Shown here piece after piece: positions 34,857-48,400 of a stretch of DNA of 64,000 nt; the stretch's first letter is position 1; every line of letters begins with the position of its first letter. This DNA comes from Acanthochromis polyacanthus (lineage: Eukaryota > Chordata > Actinopteri > Pomacentridae), in contig NC_067117.1 in NCBI RefSeq assembly GCF_021347895.1, forward strand, positions 13,549,858 through 13,613,857. Reading direction: 5' to 3'. Made by a program: the position numbers and the translations under genes. A model generated the notes under the pieces. It had not been told where the DNA came from and ran no database searches. It saw only the letters and a list, made by a program, of their open reading frames with translations.

Positions 34857-37800
34857 ATGAGCGCAGCGGAGACCTCAGACACCGACTCCAACAAGCTGGA
34901 GTCCGTGATCCAGGTGAGGCACACCGGGCCTTCCTCCATCTCTGGTCGCTGGTTTTGTTCTACGATGTGGTAAATACAGCTGCTGGTGTACAGCGTGCAT
35001 GCGCTTTGTTGCGTTTGTGGGCGCTTTTACGTAGCAGTGGTGGACTTTTGTTGGCACCATTTGGGCTTGTGACACTTCACAAACATTATCTTTTACCTTA
35101 ATGTTCATTGTCTAATTGTCTGTACATTGAGTTGAACTTCACATTATCTATGGTGTAGACATACCTGTCATGGTTCCCTCTCTGAAAACTAAAAGTATCT
35201 GTGTTTTGTTCCTCAGAGGTTGGAGGAGAGCGTTTTGTCAGAGGAGGAGAAGAGGTTGACGGTGAGGGGACCTTCACCAGACGCCCCCCCTACATGTCTA
35301 CCGGCCAGAGTACGAGAAATTGTCACAAAGAACCTCAACGATAGCAGTGAGTTTCCTGTCTGACAGTCAAATTCATGTTTTTGTGCCCTTTTCTGTGCCT
35401 GATCGTGTTTGTTTTATTGTGAGCAGCTGGAGCCATGTCCTCGGTCATGTCCATCCAGGAGGAGAACCGGGTGCTGCAGGGAGAACTGGCCCGTCTGGAG
35501 GACCTGCTGGCCCACAGCAGAGCCGACCGAGACGAGCTCGCCATCAAGTACGGGGCCATTAGTGAGAGGGTAAGACAAGAACAAAAACAGCAGCTGACAC
35601 CGATGACGAGATGGGAGCTAGGCAACAACAAACTGAGGGTTTGATATAATAAAGTTCATGTCCTGGTTTGATTGATCTATGTCCATCACAGTGCAGTCTT
35701 TATACAAAATAATTTGTATCCAGAACTCCCCAGGTGCTCTGGCTGTACAGACATTTCTACCTAAAGGGAATGTGGCCCTCTCCCATTTTCCCATTTTAGT
35801 GTTTGTCTGAGATTTGCTCGTCTCCCAGGTGATGGGGGCTGGAATGAACTGAAGTGGAATGTTGCCATGGCGTCTGTCACCCTGGGTGACTGTAAACAGG
35901 GGCTTCAGTGGAGGGGAGAGCTGTAGCGGCGGTGGGTGGCCACCACCACTCACTTTTTTGAGTTGAACATTAATAAAGGAGTCATGCAGGCCTGCATCCA
36001 AAAGCAAAAGGCAGCTCTGCTCAAGTTGTATTTTCCTTCAGTGGAGTTAGTTTCTTTTATTAAAGTATTTAAAGGATGATAAACTAAAACTGCAGGTTGT
36101 TGGCATGTCTGCTCCTCATGCATGTGTCGTCTCGCGTTCAACAGCCTGCATAAATCACTGTTCTTCCATCTAATTAACTGGTCTCCACAATGGGTTAGAG
36201 CCACTCCGCTCAGATATTAATGTTGGTTAGACGCCAGTACAGTTGTTACAGATGTAAAACAAAAACACCAGTCATTACTTCTGTAGACGTAGCTTAACAA
36301 TTTAAATTGGCATTAAAAAAAGTTTACAATTATGGGGAATAAAGGTTTGAGTGCAGCTAGAAAGGTTAGCCTGAAAGCATTATTGTTTTAAATCTCATCA
36401 CCTATGATCAGTGTGACCTACAGTCATTTATTAAATCGGGGTACACACTACAATAAGCATGATCAGTCCATGCACAGTAACGACAGTGAGTTTGTGGTGC
36501 CCTGTTTGACAGAAATATATGCATGTTCCGTTTGATAATCATAAATGTCATTATAGTTGAGTAAATGAAAGCCCAATTTTTAAAATTGGTTTAGAAAGTT
36601 TGCTTTTTTCATCCTCCATGTTTGGCTATTGTTGGTTGTTAGTTTCCGAGGTGCTGGCTTAAAGCTCTTTTTGCCAAACATTCCTCTAGGTTGTTTTTTG
36701 TTTTTATTTTCAGCTTAGAGAAGATTTAACAGGAAACAGTGGAGACAGATTTGGGATGACATTTAATCCAATTCAGTTTTTGGCCTTAAGCTCTTTGGTC
36801 ATCATGGTGCCCTCTGAGTTAGGTTTAAAATGTTCAGTTAGATTTTAGAGCTAAGTTCAGTGGCTAAGTTTCAAAACTTTTTTGGTTTAAAAAAAAGTGA
36901 CAAAGCTCAACAGATTCTGGTACAAATTCTTATTGCCTTGCTGCATATTTGATGTCCATAAAGATACCAGAAGTCATGACAGTGAAACATTGAATTGGGT
37001 TTAATAAAGAGATCCTTTTAATGCTAAAAGACTGAGACATTTGACGTTTTTAAAGCAACAGAAATGAGGTTATCTTTCGTCAAAATAATGCTTTTTATGA
37101 TCATATCTAAATATAAAAGTTATAATAATAATAAGAACCACTGCTTTTTAGGATTATAACTGAATATAACAGTCATATTAAATGGCCGCATTAATTTCTC
37201 TGAAAGTACACTTCTGTACACATTATGTCCACTAAAAACAAGAGTATGAACCAAAAGCTCCACATCCGCTCCTAAATGAACCTTGTGGTGTCATTGTGTT
37301 GGAAAAGCTGCTGTTTCCAAGGTCTTAATCTCAATCACTAAGTATTTTGGGTCTGCATTACGTGTTCACAGGTATTCAGCTCTAGTCACAGCTTGGCAAC
37401 ATCCGTGACCACCTGTGAAATATATTTGTGTGAAATTGAACGTGACCTCCTGCCTCTTACCTTTAATTAAACCCACAGCTGGAGCAGGCGCTGCGTTTTG
37501 AAACAGGAGACCATGATTCACCGGAGTCCCGCAGCTTGGCCCAGCAGAACGTGGATCTACGCAGGCGGCTGGACGAGGAACAAGCGGCCTACAAGCGCAA
37601 ACTCACCGCGTACCAGGAGGGACAGCAGAGGCAGGCGCAGCTCGTGCAGAAGTTACAGGCCAAAGTATGACTGTTTTACCGTGTCTTTAGCTGAGCTGTG
37701 GTTGGTGAGACATGATAGTTGGTAACAGCCTTCCTGCTCCTCTAGGTGCTTCAGTACAAGAAGAGGTGTGGAGATCTGGAGCAGATGCTGCAGGAGAAGT

Positions 37801-40800
37801 CCTCTGATGTGGAGAAACACAGGCAGGATGTAGGTGGCGTTTACTTGTTTTCAGTGTTTATCTACACCAAGATTTTCCCATTTTAATACCCGATCTTCTC
37901 CTTCAGGGCCACAGCGAAGCATCAAATGGGCGTCATCAAGACGAGGCCAGCAGCAACCTGGAGGACGCTTTAATCCGTCTGGAGGAAGAACAACAGAGGT
38001 GATCATCATTATCATCATTACGCCTGACCTGTAGCCTGGTGTTTTGTCTTTAACCCTCCTGTTGTCCTCATTTACAGGCACCAAAAAGTATTGTTTCCTT
38101 GTCTGAAAAATATCCAAAAATTCAGCAAAAAAAATTCCCCAAGTTTCTGAAAATTTGCAAAACCTTCAGGAAGAAAATTCCAATAATTCCTTAAAAGTTT
38201 TACTTAAAAGTTTTATTTAAAAAAAAAACTCCCCCAAATTTGGCAAGAAAAGTCTTGTAAATATTTTCCAAAAATTAGTAAAGTCTTCCAAAAAGAAAAT
38301 CCTAAAAATATCAGTAAAACTTCTAATATTTTCATTAGGAGCATTAATAAAAAAATCAACCAAAATCCAGCAAAATTCGGTGAGGCAGAAAATGTTCTCC
38401 AATAGGAACATCGTCTGTCAGTCACATATGCAAACGATCTTATGGTCTTAAAAGTCTTATAGCTGCTTTTTTATATTGTAATTTTTGTCAGTATTTTACG
38501 TGTTTATCATATTTCAGACTTAAGGTGAATGTCAGATTGTTCATAGCCTTCATTCTTTTATTTGAGAGTTTAGCTATTAGTTATTTCTGTGTTGGCTGTC
38601 TTATTTGCAGCCGACTTTATTTTAAACAGATATTCATGAGCCGTGTCTGGGATTTTGCCCAAGTATAATATGGCAAAAGAAAAAGTAACCTCCACTTCAA
38701 AAAATGAGAACATATTACAGTCATTTTTTTTACCTGTAGCTTCCAACTTATCACAAAATACTGTGTTATGTTCAGGAAGTATATGTCATAATAACTGGTC
38801 TTACATTTGCATTTCATTTCAAATTAAAAATCAGAGTCTCTTGTTAAACATCTGAGTTCTGCACGATATTCAAGGTGCAGCTGAACCGTGTAATTTATTT
38901 TTCCCCTGTGTGTCCTTGTTGTGTTTCCAGGAGCAGCAGTTTGTCTGCGGTGAACGCGATGCTGAGGGAGCAGTTGGAGCAGGCGGGTTTGGCCAATGAG
39001 GCGCTCAGCCAGGACATCCGCCGCCTCACTGCTGATTGGACAAAAGCCAGAGAGGAGCTGGAACAGAAGGAGTCTGACTGGAGGAGAGAAGAAGAGGTAA
39101 GAGAGGGATGCTTCTCAAACAGTAAAGCACCTTTTATTAAAGGGAAATTGTAAATTACAGATAGTTTAACTGTTTAATTTTCTGGGTCTCCTGTTCAGTC
39201 TTTTCACAGCTACTTCAGCAGTGAACACGGTCGCCTGCTGATGCTGTGGCGACAAGTGGTTGGGTTCAGGAGGCATGTCTGTGAAATGAAGAGCGCCACT
39301 GAAAGGTAAGCAATGCCCACTACATGTGTTTCCATTTTAGAAAGTGTGATCATTCACGTTTCGTCTCTCTGATCGTGTTTTCCCTTCCATTTCAATCTCA
39401 GGGACTTGTCAGATATGCGTAATGAGCTGGCCCGGATGTCCCACTCTGCTCAGGTGTCCTGCACTGGTCTGTCCACTACACTGTACAACCGGGAGGGAGG
39501 AGCAGCTCTGGCTCTGGAGCGAGAGAAAGCTCTGAGGGTTCAGCTGGAGCAGCAGCTCAGAGATCGAGTGTCAGAGATGATGAACCTTCAGACCAGAACA
39601 GATGCAGAGAGGAGTGAGCTCAGCGTCAGGTCGGTGGCTGCTGAGCTCTCCAGCAGGTTTACCGCTGGATAAATTCTTGTTAATAGAGTTGCAATGTAGG
39701 AGGAGCTCATGCGACTCTGGTTCCTGAAGTAAAAGTTCCATTTAGATTCTTCATAAAGTGCTGTTCCTTGAATGGCCACTTGAAGCTGGCACCAAAAGCG
39801 AGTCAGTCCCCATAAACCGCCACGTTACAATGTACAACTTTGCAACAGCAATAAACTTATTTACAGCCTGGTCCATAAACACTTTTGGTCCTATAACTAA
39901 TTTCTCCTTTCATGACCGCTGTACAGGAGGTGAATTTCGTTTGAACTTTTCTGCTTGAGCTGAATTCAGACTGACAGGTACCCATTAGTAGGCCAAGACA
40001 CGTTAGCATGGCCCGCTTCAGTTCCAGTCAAGCTCCACCTCTTTTACTCATTTTTGGATTAGCCAGGAGTGAGGAGGTGTCGGGCACCACACTGAGCTTT
40101 AAAACCGCTCTGTGGGAAACTGTGGGTGACATCATGGAGAGTTCATCTATCTTTACCGTCAACGATTTGGTGCTAATATCTGAAAGGTAAATAACATTTA
40201 GCCCACTTTGGTGAGGAAACAATTTGCATCTTAAATGAAACAACCAATTTCATATTAGTTTAGAAAGTGTGATGCTTTTTTTTCCACCACCACAAATATG
40301 AAGCGTTTAAAAATCCCCACAGCATTGAGTTGTACCTCTGATTGATTTTTCTCCGTAACAACAGCTGCCAAGGCTCATGAGCATTATGGTCATCATAACT
40401 GATAATTGCTGCATTAATTTGGCTCAGTTCATCACATTGTTTCTGTTCAAAAGTGGAGATCAGACTGCAACAGTGTGTGTCAGTGAGTGTTTTTTGTTTA
40501 ACTTCTGTAAGAAGAAAAAAGGCTGAGAATACCACAAAATACAAATGAGGTGAAGAAATGCCTTCTGATCCTGCTGGTTCTCCCACTTTCTAATCCTAAC
40601 AAACAACCATGTTTTTCAAATTCCTCTTTCAGGTTGTCAGATTCAATGCGAGAAGGGGAGAAGCTGAAAGGCCAAATCGAGGAGAGAGACAGAGAAATTG
40701 TAACGCTAACGAGGAGGCTTGAGGTGAGCTCCTGCACATGGAGGCTGTGGTGGCTTCTTATCGGTCAGTTTCATTGAACTTCTTTCTAAAGATGTTCTTC

Positions 40801-42368
40801 ATTCAGGAGCAGAGCGGCAGTGATGAGACCGACATGCAGATGATGAGAGTTCACACTGAGACACTGCTGGACACACTGCGGGACATCGCTCAGGTAAACA
40901 TCACATACTTCAATCAGTGGACGCTTCATTTGGACAGCTGAGTTTTATTCTACTTTCCTTTTACAGACCGTTTTATCAGACGGCGAGTCGTCATCCGAAG
41001 CGGATCAGGACAACTCTGGTGTTCCGCTGCTGGCGTTGATCCGTGACTCCTCCCCTCGTAGGCCGTCCTCCCCCACTCGACCCCCCTCACTGTTTCCTCC
41101 CCCAGAGGCAGCTCTGTCGGCTCTCCGCTCCGCCGTCACAAACAAGACGCTCCAGCTGCAGGTGACACGTCAATTTATAAACCGCACACAGACACACAAC
41201 GCTCATGGAGGTCACTGTTTTCATGTTGTCCCTTTCAGTAAACATTTTGGGGATTAATCTTGCTCAGTTACATTTCTTTGCTTTCAACTGTGCAGTTTGT
41301 GTTTATTAATTTTGAGGGGAGAAATAATGTTGTATGTCACAATATTGTGCTTTTGCTTCATTCTGATATAGAATAGAATGTGCTTTATTGTCATTATACA
41401 GTGTATAATGAAATTGGAGGGCTTCTCCTATTCAGTGCAAAAGAAAGTGCAAATATTCTATTTACAAATATACAGTATAAATAAGAGTGAATATAAAAAA
41501 CAGTGAATGAGGCAGTGGTGTATATTGCACATTTCACATTGTATTGTTGGCTGAGTGTGAGACGTGAGAGTTCAGGGTGGTGATGGCTGTCAGAAAGAAC
41601 CTGTTTTTCAGTCTGTCCTTGCTTTAACACATCTGTAATGTCTTCCAGAGGGCAACAGATCAAAAAGCTGAGAACTGGGATGGAAATTTGGAAATTGAAA
41701 TGGGATGGGACTTTGTTTTTTTAATCAGAGATAAAATTTAAACTGGAAGGAACAGAGAGCATCTTCAACAATTTTATTTTATTTTAATTTTTTTACCAGT
41801 ATGGGATTTTGGAACACTTTAGGGTTCCAGAAACAATGAAACTAAATATCATTAATGAAAGCTAAACCTTCACTTTTAAGGATTTTGGTGGGATTTGAAT
41901 CCTTTATTACAAAGGACCGGAAGAGAAAAGCAAAAAATGTCCTTATTTAAATTGGATGTGTTGCTGTCTTGTTTTTATTTAGTCAAAAAGCTCCTTTTGA
42001 ATAGAGTCCCAGCCAAGACAGACTAAGTGGACAAGAATCTGTCTCCGTATCTGAGTTAAAATGCTGCAGTGAGTCGTGACTACAAATTTCAAGCATTCAT
42101 CTCAAATATAAAATCCTGAAATCGACTGAAAATTCCTTTAACCCTCGTGTCGTCCTGCTGGTCAAAATTGACTTGTCTTGAAAATGTGGGAAAAAAAAAT
42201 ATTTTCACAGTGTAACTTCTGATGTCCACATTTTCAACATTTTTGGAAAAACTTTGAAGAAAATGTTTCTTAAGAATATTTTAAAAAATCAACCAAATCC
42301 AGTGAAATTTCGCTTGATTTGGGTTGATTTTTTTCTGAATGTTCTTAAAGAAAATATTAGAAGTTTTA

Positions 42369-42406
<38 letters not shown>

Positions 42407-45400
42407 ATCACTTTAGATATTTTTTAGAATTTTCTTGAAGATTTTTACTCATTTTTTGAAAATATTTACACGATTTTTCTTGCCAAATTTGGGTAATTTT
42501 TTAAAAATAAAACTTTTAAGGGAAAATTTTAAGGAATTACTGGAATTTTCTTCCTGAAGGTTTTGCATATTTCAGAAACTTGGGGAATTTTTTTGCTGAA
42601 TTAAAAAAAAAAATTTCAGACGAGGAAACAGTATTTTTTTGGGTGCCCATAAGTGAAGACAACAGGAGAGTTAAACAAACCAGTGACTATTTAGGTAAAA
42701 TAATAGTTATTTAAATTAGTAAAACCGTCTTATCTAAAACAGCACATGAAGTTTAATAAAACCTCTAAGCTTCGGGGACACCCTACAGCTCAAAACTTGT
42801 TATTACTGCTATACGCGTTGATATCTAAAGCAGCAGCACCATTGTCATCTTTCCTTCTTTTCTCTTGACATATCTGCAGGATGTTCGAGGTCGTCTGCTC
42901 TCTGCCCAGTCCTCGGTACAGCAGCTACGAAAGCAACTTTTGGAGTCTGATTCGGCGAAAAGAGAGGCAGAGCAGCGAAATCAAACCCTGCAGCGAGAGA
43001 GAGACGCTGCTCACAGGGAAAGAGAAACTTCCCAGAGAGAAAAGGACCGTCTGAAGCAGGAGAGAGACACACTGGCCAGGTTCACACAGACTCACATCAC
43101 CTTTTACAGTCTGCTTACAATCATTGCACCCCGCAGCGTGTTTAACTCTACAGTCTGATCTCCTGCACTGTGTTACATGTTACAGTGAGAAGGTGAACTT
43201 GGAGAAGGCAGTTCAGGCAGCGCAGAGCAGCAGCCACATCCTGCAGATGGACTGTGAGAAGCTTCAGCTGACTGTGGCGTCGGTGCAGCGAGAGCGAGAT
43301 CACGAGAGGGAGGAGAAGGAGGCGGCCATCCAGGAGAGAGACCGGGCCAAGGCAGAGACTCAGAGGATGTAAGCAGCCTAATCGATGGTGATTAAGTGAA
43401 TGTGATGTGAGCGCTAATCCACAAAGTCTAGAGCAGTCAGCGCACAGTGAGCATGTTTACGGGAATCCATTCAGAAGATCTGTGTGGGCTTCCAGTGAAG
43501 AGATCTGCCTCATTTACAAACTCCTCCTGCCTCTCTTCTACATCAACCGATGATGAGCAAATCTGATGTTTTTATTACTAGCAAGTCTCCCCTGACACAA
43601 CATGTTCAATATGTGAAATTTATCCACTTCTGTGATGAAGTTTCCATCAGCCGGCACATTAAGAAAGCAACTTTTTGCTATAAATCTCTTTAGAATGCAG
43701 TGCTCTAACCTGATAAATGTGAAAAATTCTCCTGCAAAATGGTCATCATACTCATTTAAAATCATTTACTCACAATGTCTTAATGCTGCAGAGACACTGT
43801 TAAATCTTATGTACTGCTCACATTAAGAAAATTACTACGTTGTCTCTCCGTAGACATTCATTCATCTCATCTCTACTGCTTTAATAATCCTGTTTATGTT
43901 TCTCTCCCAGCACATGATCATACGTTTTACACGTTAACAAACACATATGCAAACAGTCCTCTCTGATATACGACACATTTCGCTTTGGTACAGAACGAAG
44001 CAGTGGGATCAGAGCGAGAGTCGAGCCTCTGCTCAGCGAGGCGAGTTGTCTGCAGTGAGGGAGACTCACCAGCAGGGGGAAGTGGAGAGGCAGCTGCTGG
44101 AGCGAGAGAAGGTCCAACTGACTGAAGCTCTGGCTCGGGTGAGAAAAAAGAAACTTGTTCCGTTTCACCCTATGAACCCAAAGCAGGTTCTGGGCGTGTT
44201 ATTGGTCCTGTCATATTTTCTCATTTTCATTCCGATATGAAGTTCCTCCTCTGTTGAAACAGCACAACCATGGCTAGAAGTAGAGAGAACTTCAACATTT
44301 TGCAGTGTAACAAAGTTATAATGAAATAAATAATTTAAAAAAAACAACTGAAAAATAAAATCTGAAATGAAATTACTTTGATCATTAATTTTAAAAAACC
44401 ATTTACAAACCCTGGAGTCAACACTTACAGTGTGTGAGTTACTGCATGTGTGGCTCTAAATATTGTAGATTTTCAGTTTACATTTAACAGTCTCTACAAA
44501 CCAGGCATTTTCCCACTACTCATCTAGAAGTCAAATTAAAAAGATAATTCAATCGTTCAATGCCTTGCTGACCACATAGTTTTTGAGCTATTCTGCATTT
44601 ATTTTGTTGCCAAAGTATATTTAATGTTCCTTAATTTCTTTAAAACTCCTTTTGTCCTCATTTACGGGCACCAAAAAATATTGTTTCCTTATCTAAAAAA
44701 AAAATCAAAAATTCAGCAAAAAAAATTCCCCAAATTTCAGAAATTGTGCAAAACCTTCAGGAAGAAAATTCTAATAATTCCTTAAAAGTTTCCCTTAAAA
44801 GTAAAAAAAAAAATCCCCCAAATGTGGAAAGAAAATTCTTGTAAATATTTTTCAAAAAAATTGTAAAAATCTTCAAAAAATCCTATAAATATTTAAAGTG
44901 ATCATGTATAAATCAGTAAAACTTTAATATTTTCTTGAAGAAAATTCACAAAAAATCAACCAAAATCCAGCAAATTTCGCAGGATTTTGGTAGATTTTTT
45001 TAATGAATTTTCTTAAGAAACATTTTTAGCATTTTTTCCACCAAAAAAATGTTCAAAGATTTCCCAAAAATGTTGAAAATGTGGACATTAGAAGTTTCAC
45101 TGTGAAAATATGTATTTTTCCCCCCCCACATTTTCAAACTTTAAAACAGGTCAATCTTGACCTGCAACACAAGGGTTAATGTGTTTCCATACTTGTCTTC
45201 TCTTTGGTCACCTGAATAGTCGCTACATGTTTGTCTGCTGGTTGTGTCTGAGTCATTCATGGCTTCTTGGTTGTTTTGGTTTTTTACAGTGTCTGGTGCA
45301 AATGGTTTATTTTTGATACTTTTTCAAAATTGCACTCAGAAAAAAAGGGATTTTAATGAAATATCACAATTTCAAACTTTTATTTGGTTAATTATTCAGA

Positions 45401-48400
45401 CTGAACCGCATGTCACACATGATGAGTTCAAGGACCTTTGTAATGTTTAAAATCCTACAAATATTTTCATTTTTGCAGTTTCTGACACAGATAATAGTGG
45501 AATGTTAGCAATGATTTGAAGATAACATGCCTTTCAAACACATTTCCTGGTTTGGGGCAGATTTAGTATGCTCTGTTCTTGTCTTCTCTGTGATCTTCTA
45601 CCCAAACTTTCCCTGTAGGCTGAGAGCAGGAACACCGAACTGTCTCTGCTGCTCAACAAGCTTCAGTCTGAGGACGCAGCTCTCCGAGACTCTTTGGCAA
45701 AGCTGGGCAGCATGAATGAGGGTCTGGCCCAGGACAAAACTGACCTCAACACCTACATCCTCCAGGTAAGAAAAGTTCAGGACCCCTTGAAGAATGCAGC
45801 TTGTTTGAAATGCACTAGATGGTCCAACATGTCTGACCACATTCTGTTGGCTTTAGGTAAGTGTTTCTACCCGTTCTGAGCAGCCGCACTCCCAAACGTA
45901 CCAACGCAGCTTCCTCTGTCTTTATTCCACCGCATCCCTCGTCTCTGTCCAGGATTGTGTGTTTCTCATGCCGTGGTGGTCTTGAATTGTACAAATAACA
46001 GTGTAACAGTGTATAAAAAGTGTAATTCAATTGAGTTTTGTTTATATTGAGCCAAATTCTCAACATAAGTCATCTCAGGCACGTCAACAAGAAAGACGAG
46101 AGAATACCAACAAATGCAATGATTCCCTTTAGGGAAAGCTCATTTTTAACCAGAAGAAACCTTCAGGAGAACCAAGGAACAGCAAGGCTATCTGCCCAAT
46201 TAAAACAGAAAGAAAGCTACAGAAAACACTGTTGACCTCTACACACCTGGTCGATTTGTTACAAAGTTAGAAAAAACAATCAGGTGTTGAAGTCTTGAGC
46301 AACATAGCTTCAAATCTAAATACATTTCTGTGTGATGTGACATTTTCATGACAATATAACAGTAATCAAAGTTAAAAATTCAACAAGACATCATCATGTT
46401 TGTCTGGATGTGGTTTAATGCAATGCAAACAAAAATTAATCCACAACTGTCGTTAAATTCAGACTGAATTGTTTTACTCTTTCTTCTCCCTCTAAGCTTG
46501 AGGAGGAGAAGGCCCTGCTGCAGGGTCAGAAACGTGAGGCGGAGCAGGAGAAGCTGACCATCAGAGACGAGCTGGTCCGGTTGGAGCAGGACCGGCTGGA
46601 GCTGGAGTCGACCCGCATCACGCTGCAACAGTCACTGCAGGACGCCGAGCTGAGCCGGGTGGGGATGGAGGCCGAGCTGCACAGTCTCAGGACGGACAGA
46701 CTGAAGCTGCAGGAGAAAGTAACCCAGGTATATAACAGATTATATTTCATCATAGTGTTGTCTTTTCAATTAAAAATGCTTTGAGACATGTAATATGCAT
46801 TTCTGAGCATGTTTTATTGTCAGTGAGGTCACAGACACTGTTTTTAGCCTCAGAGTCCAACGCACAAGAGTTTTTTAGTAAAAAGATGAGTGACTGTTAA
46901 GGGATTGTCTTTCTGTCTGGAATTTGTTGGCAGCTCTGTGGCGAGGTCACCTCTCTGGGTTCAGAGTTGAGTCTCGCCAAAGGAGAGGGCCAGAGGAACG
47001 AGGTGGCTTTAGAGGAGGCCGGCCGCAGTCGGGCTGAACTGGCCCGAGACAAAGCAGCTCTGGTGGTCCAGCTGACGGCATCTGAAAGAGAAAACGCCAT
47101 GCTGTCAGAGGAACTGGCCGCTTTCAGGTGTGTGTGCTGTGATTCTGTTAAATACTCATAGGTTTTCACATGAGCGTGTGCTTAACTAGTGTTTGTAACC
47201 TGCAGGTCGGAGCGGGAGTCCCTGGAAACCAGCCTGTTCGATGTGCAGCAGCAGCTCGTTCAGGTGGAGTCTCGCAGAGAGCAGCTGGAAACAGAGAACC
47301 AAAACCTCCGAGTCCGCTGTGAGACGGCTGCAGGTGAGAGGCCAGGAGGTAGCATGTGGAATGAAAAACAGACATGCTCAGTAATATGACAGAATGAGAA
47401 CCTAATGGTGGAATTTTTTGTGCTTTCCAGCTGAGGTGCGGCGTGTACGCTCAGATGGGGAGAATGCTTTGGCTCAGACCGAGAGGGAGAAACAGGCTCT
47501 GACTCAGACTCTAAATGCTGCACAGCTGGAGGCCCAGCAGGCTTTACGCAAGACCATCTCTGAGCATCAGGAGGAGGTGGAAAGGCTGGTCTCAGAAAAG
47601 GTCAGACGGTTCACTGAGGTTACTTTACATACGTATGTTTTACTTTTCATCTAAAACTATCAGTGCAGACCTAACTTCAATCGGCCTTTGTGCTCCGGGC
47701 TGCTGTGTTTGACAGGAAGTCTTACGACACAGCTTGCTGATGGAGCATGAGGTTGCCGTGAGGAAGCTCAGGCAGGAGACGGAAGATCAGCTCCACAGAG
47801 CGAAGAGAGAACAGGAAGAGATGCGGGATGAGCTGAGGACTCTGCAGCATGACAGAGATCAGTGTCTGCTGCAGGCCGAGACCGAGAAACAACAGGTCTG
47901 ATGTGTGTCTGAGGCTTTAAAGAAACCGTTCACTATGTTGTTGTTGCTTCTGAATCATATGCTGATATCATAATAAACAATGTTGTTACACCATATATTG
48001 CAATTATCATATGATCCTACAATCCTATTTTATTACAGCATTGGTGAGAATCTTTGTCATTAATTAGCAGAACATGCTCTTGTTCTTCCTTTCTTTCTTT
48101 CTTTCTTTCTAGGCCCTCTCTCTGAAGGAGGCAGAGAAGACGGTTCTGTCTGACAGAGTGTCCAGTCTGCAGGCTGAGCTGTCAGCTGCTGCGCTGGAGG
48201 CCGATCGGATGACCAGAGAAGCAGCTCATTACAAAGAGCAGGAGCAGGTGATGAATGCGCATTTTGTTGCTGGTTTTAAAGCACTAAAGAATGAAGAAGA
48301 TCAACTAAACTGACTCCCTCTTGTTTCTTCAGATCAGAGTTGGAGCTCTGACCAGTGAGCTGCTGGAGCTTCGCTCTCAGCTGGAGGATGCTGCCTCCGC

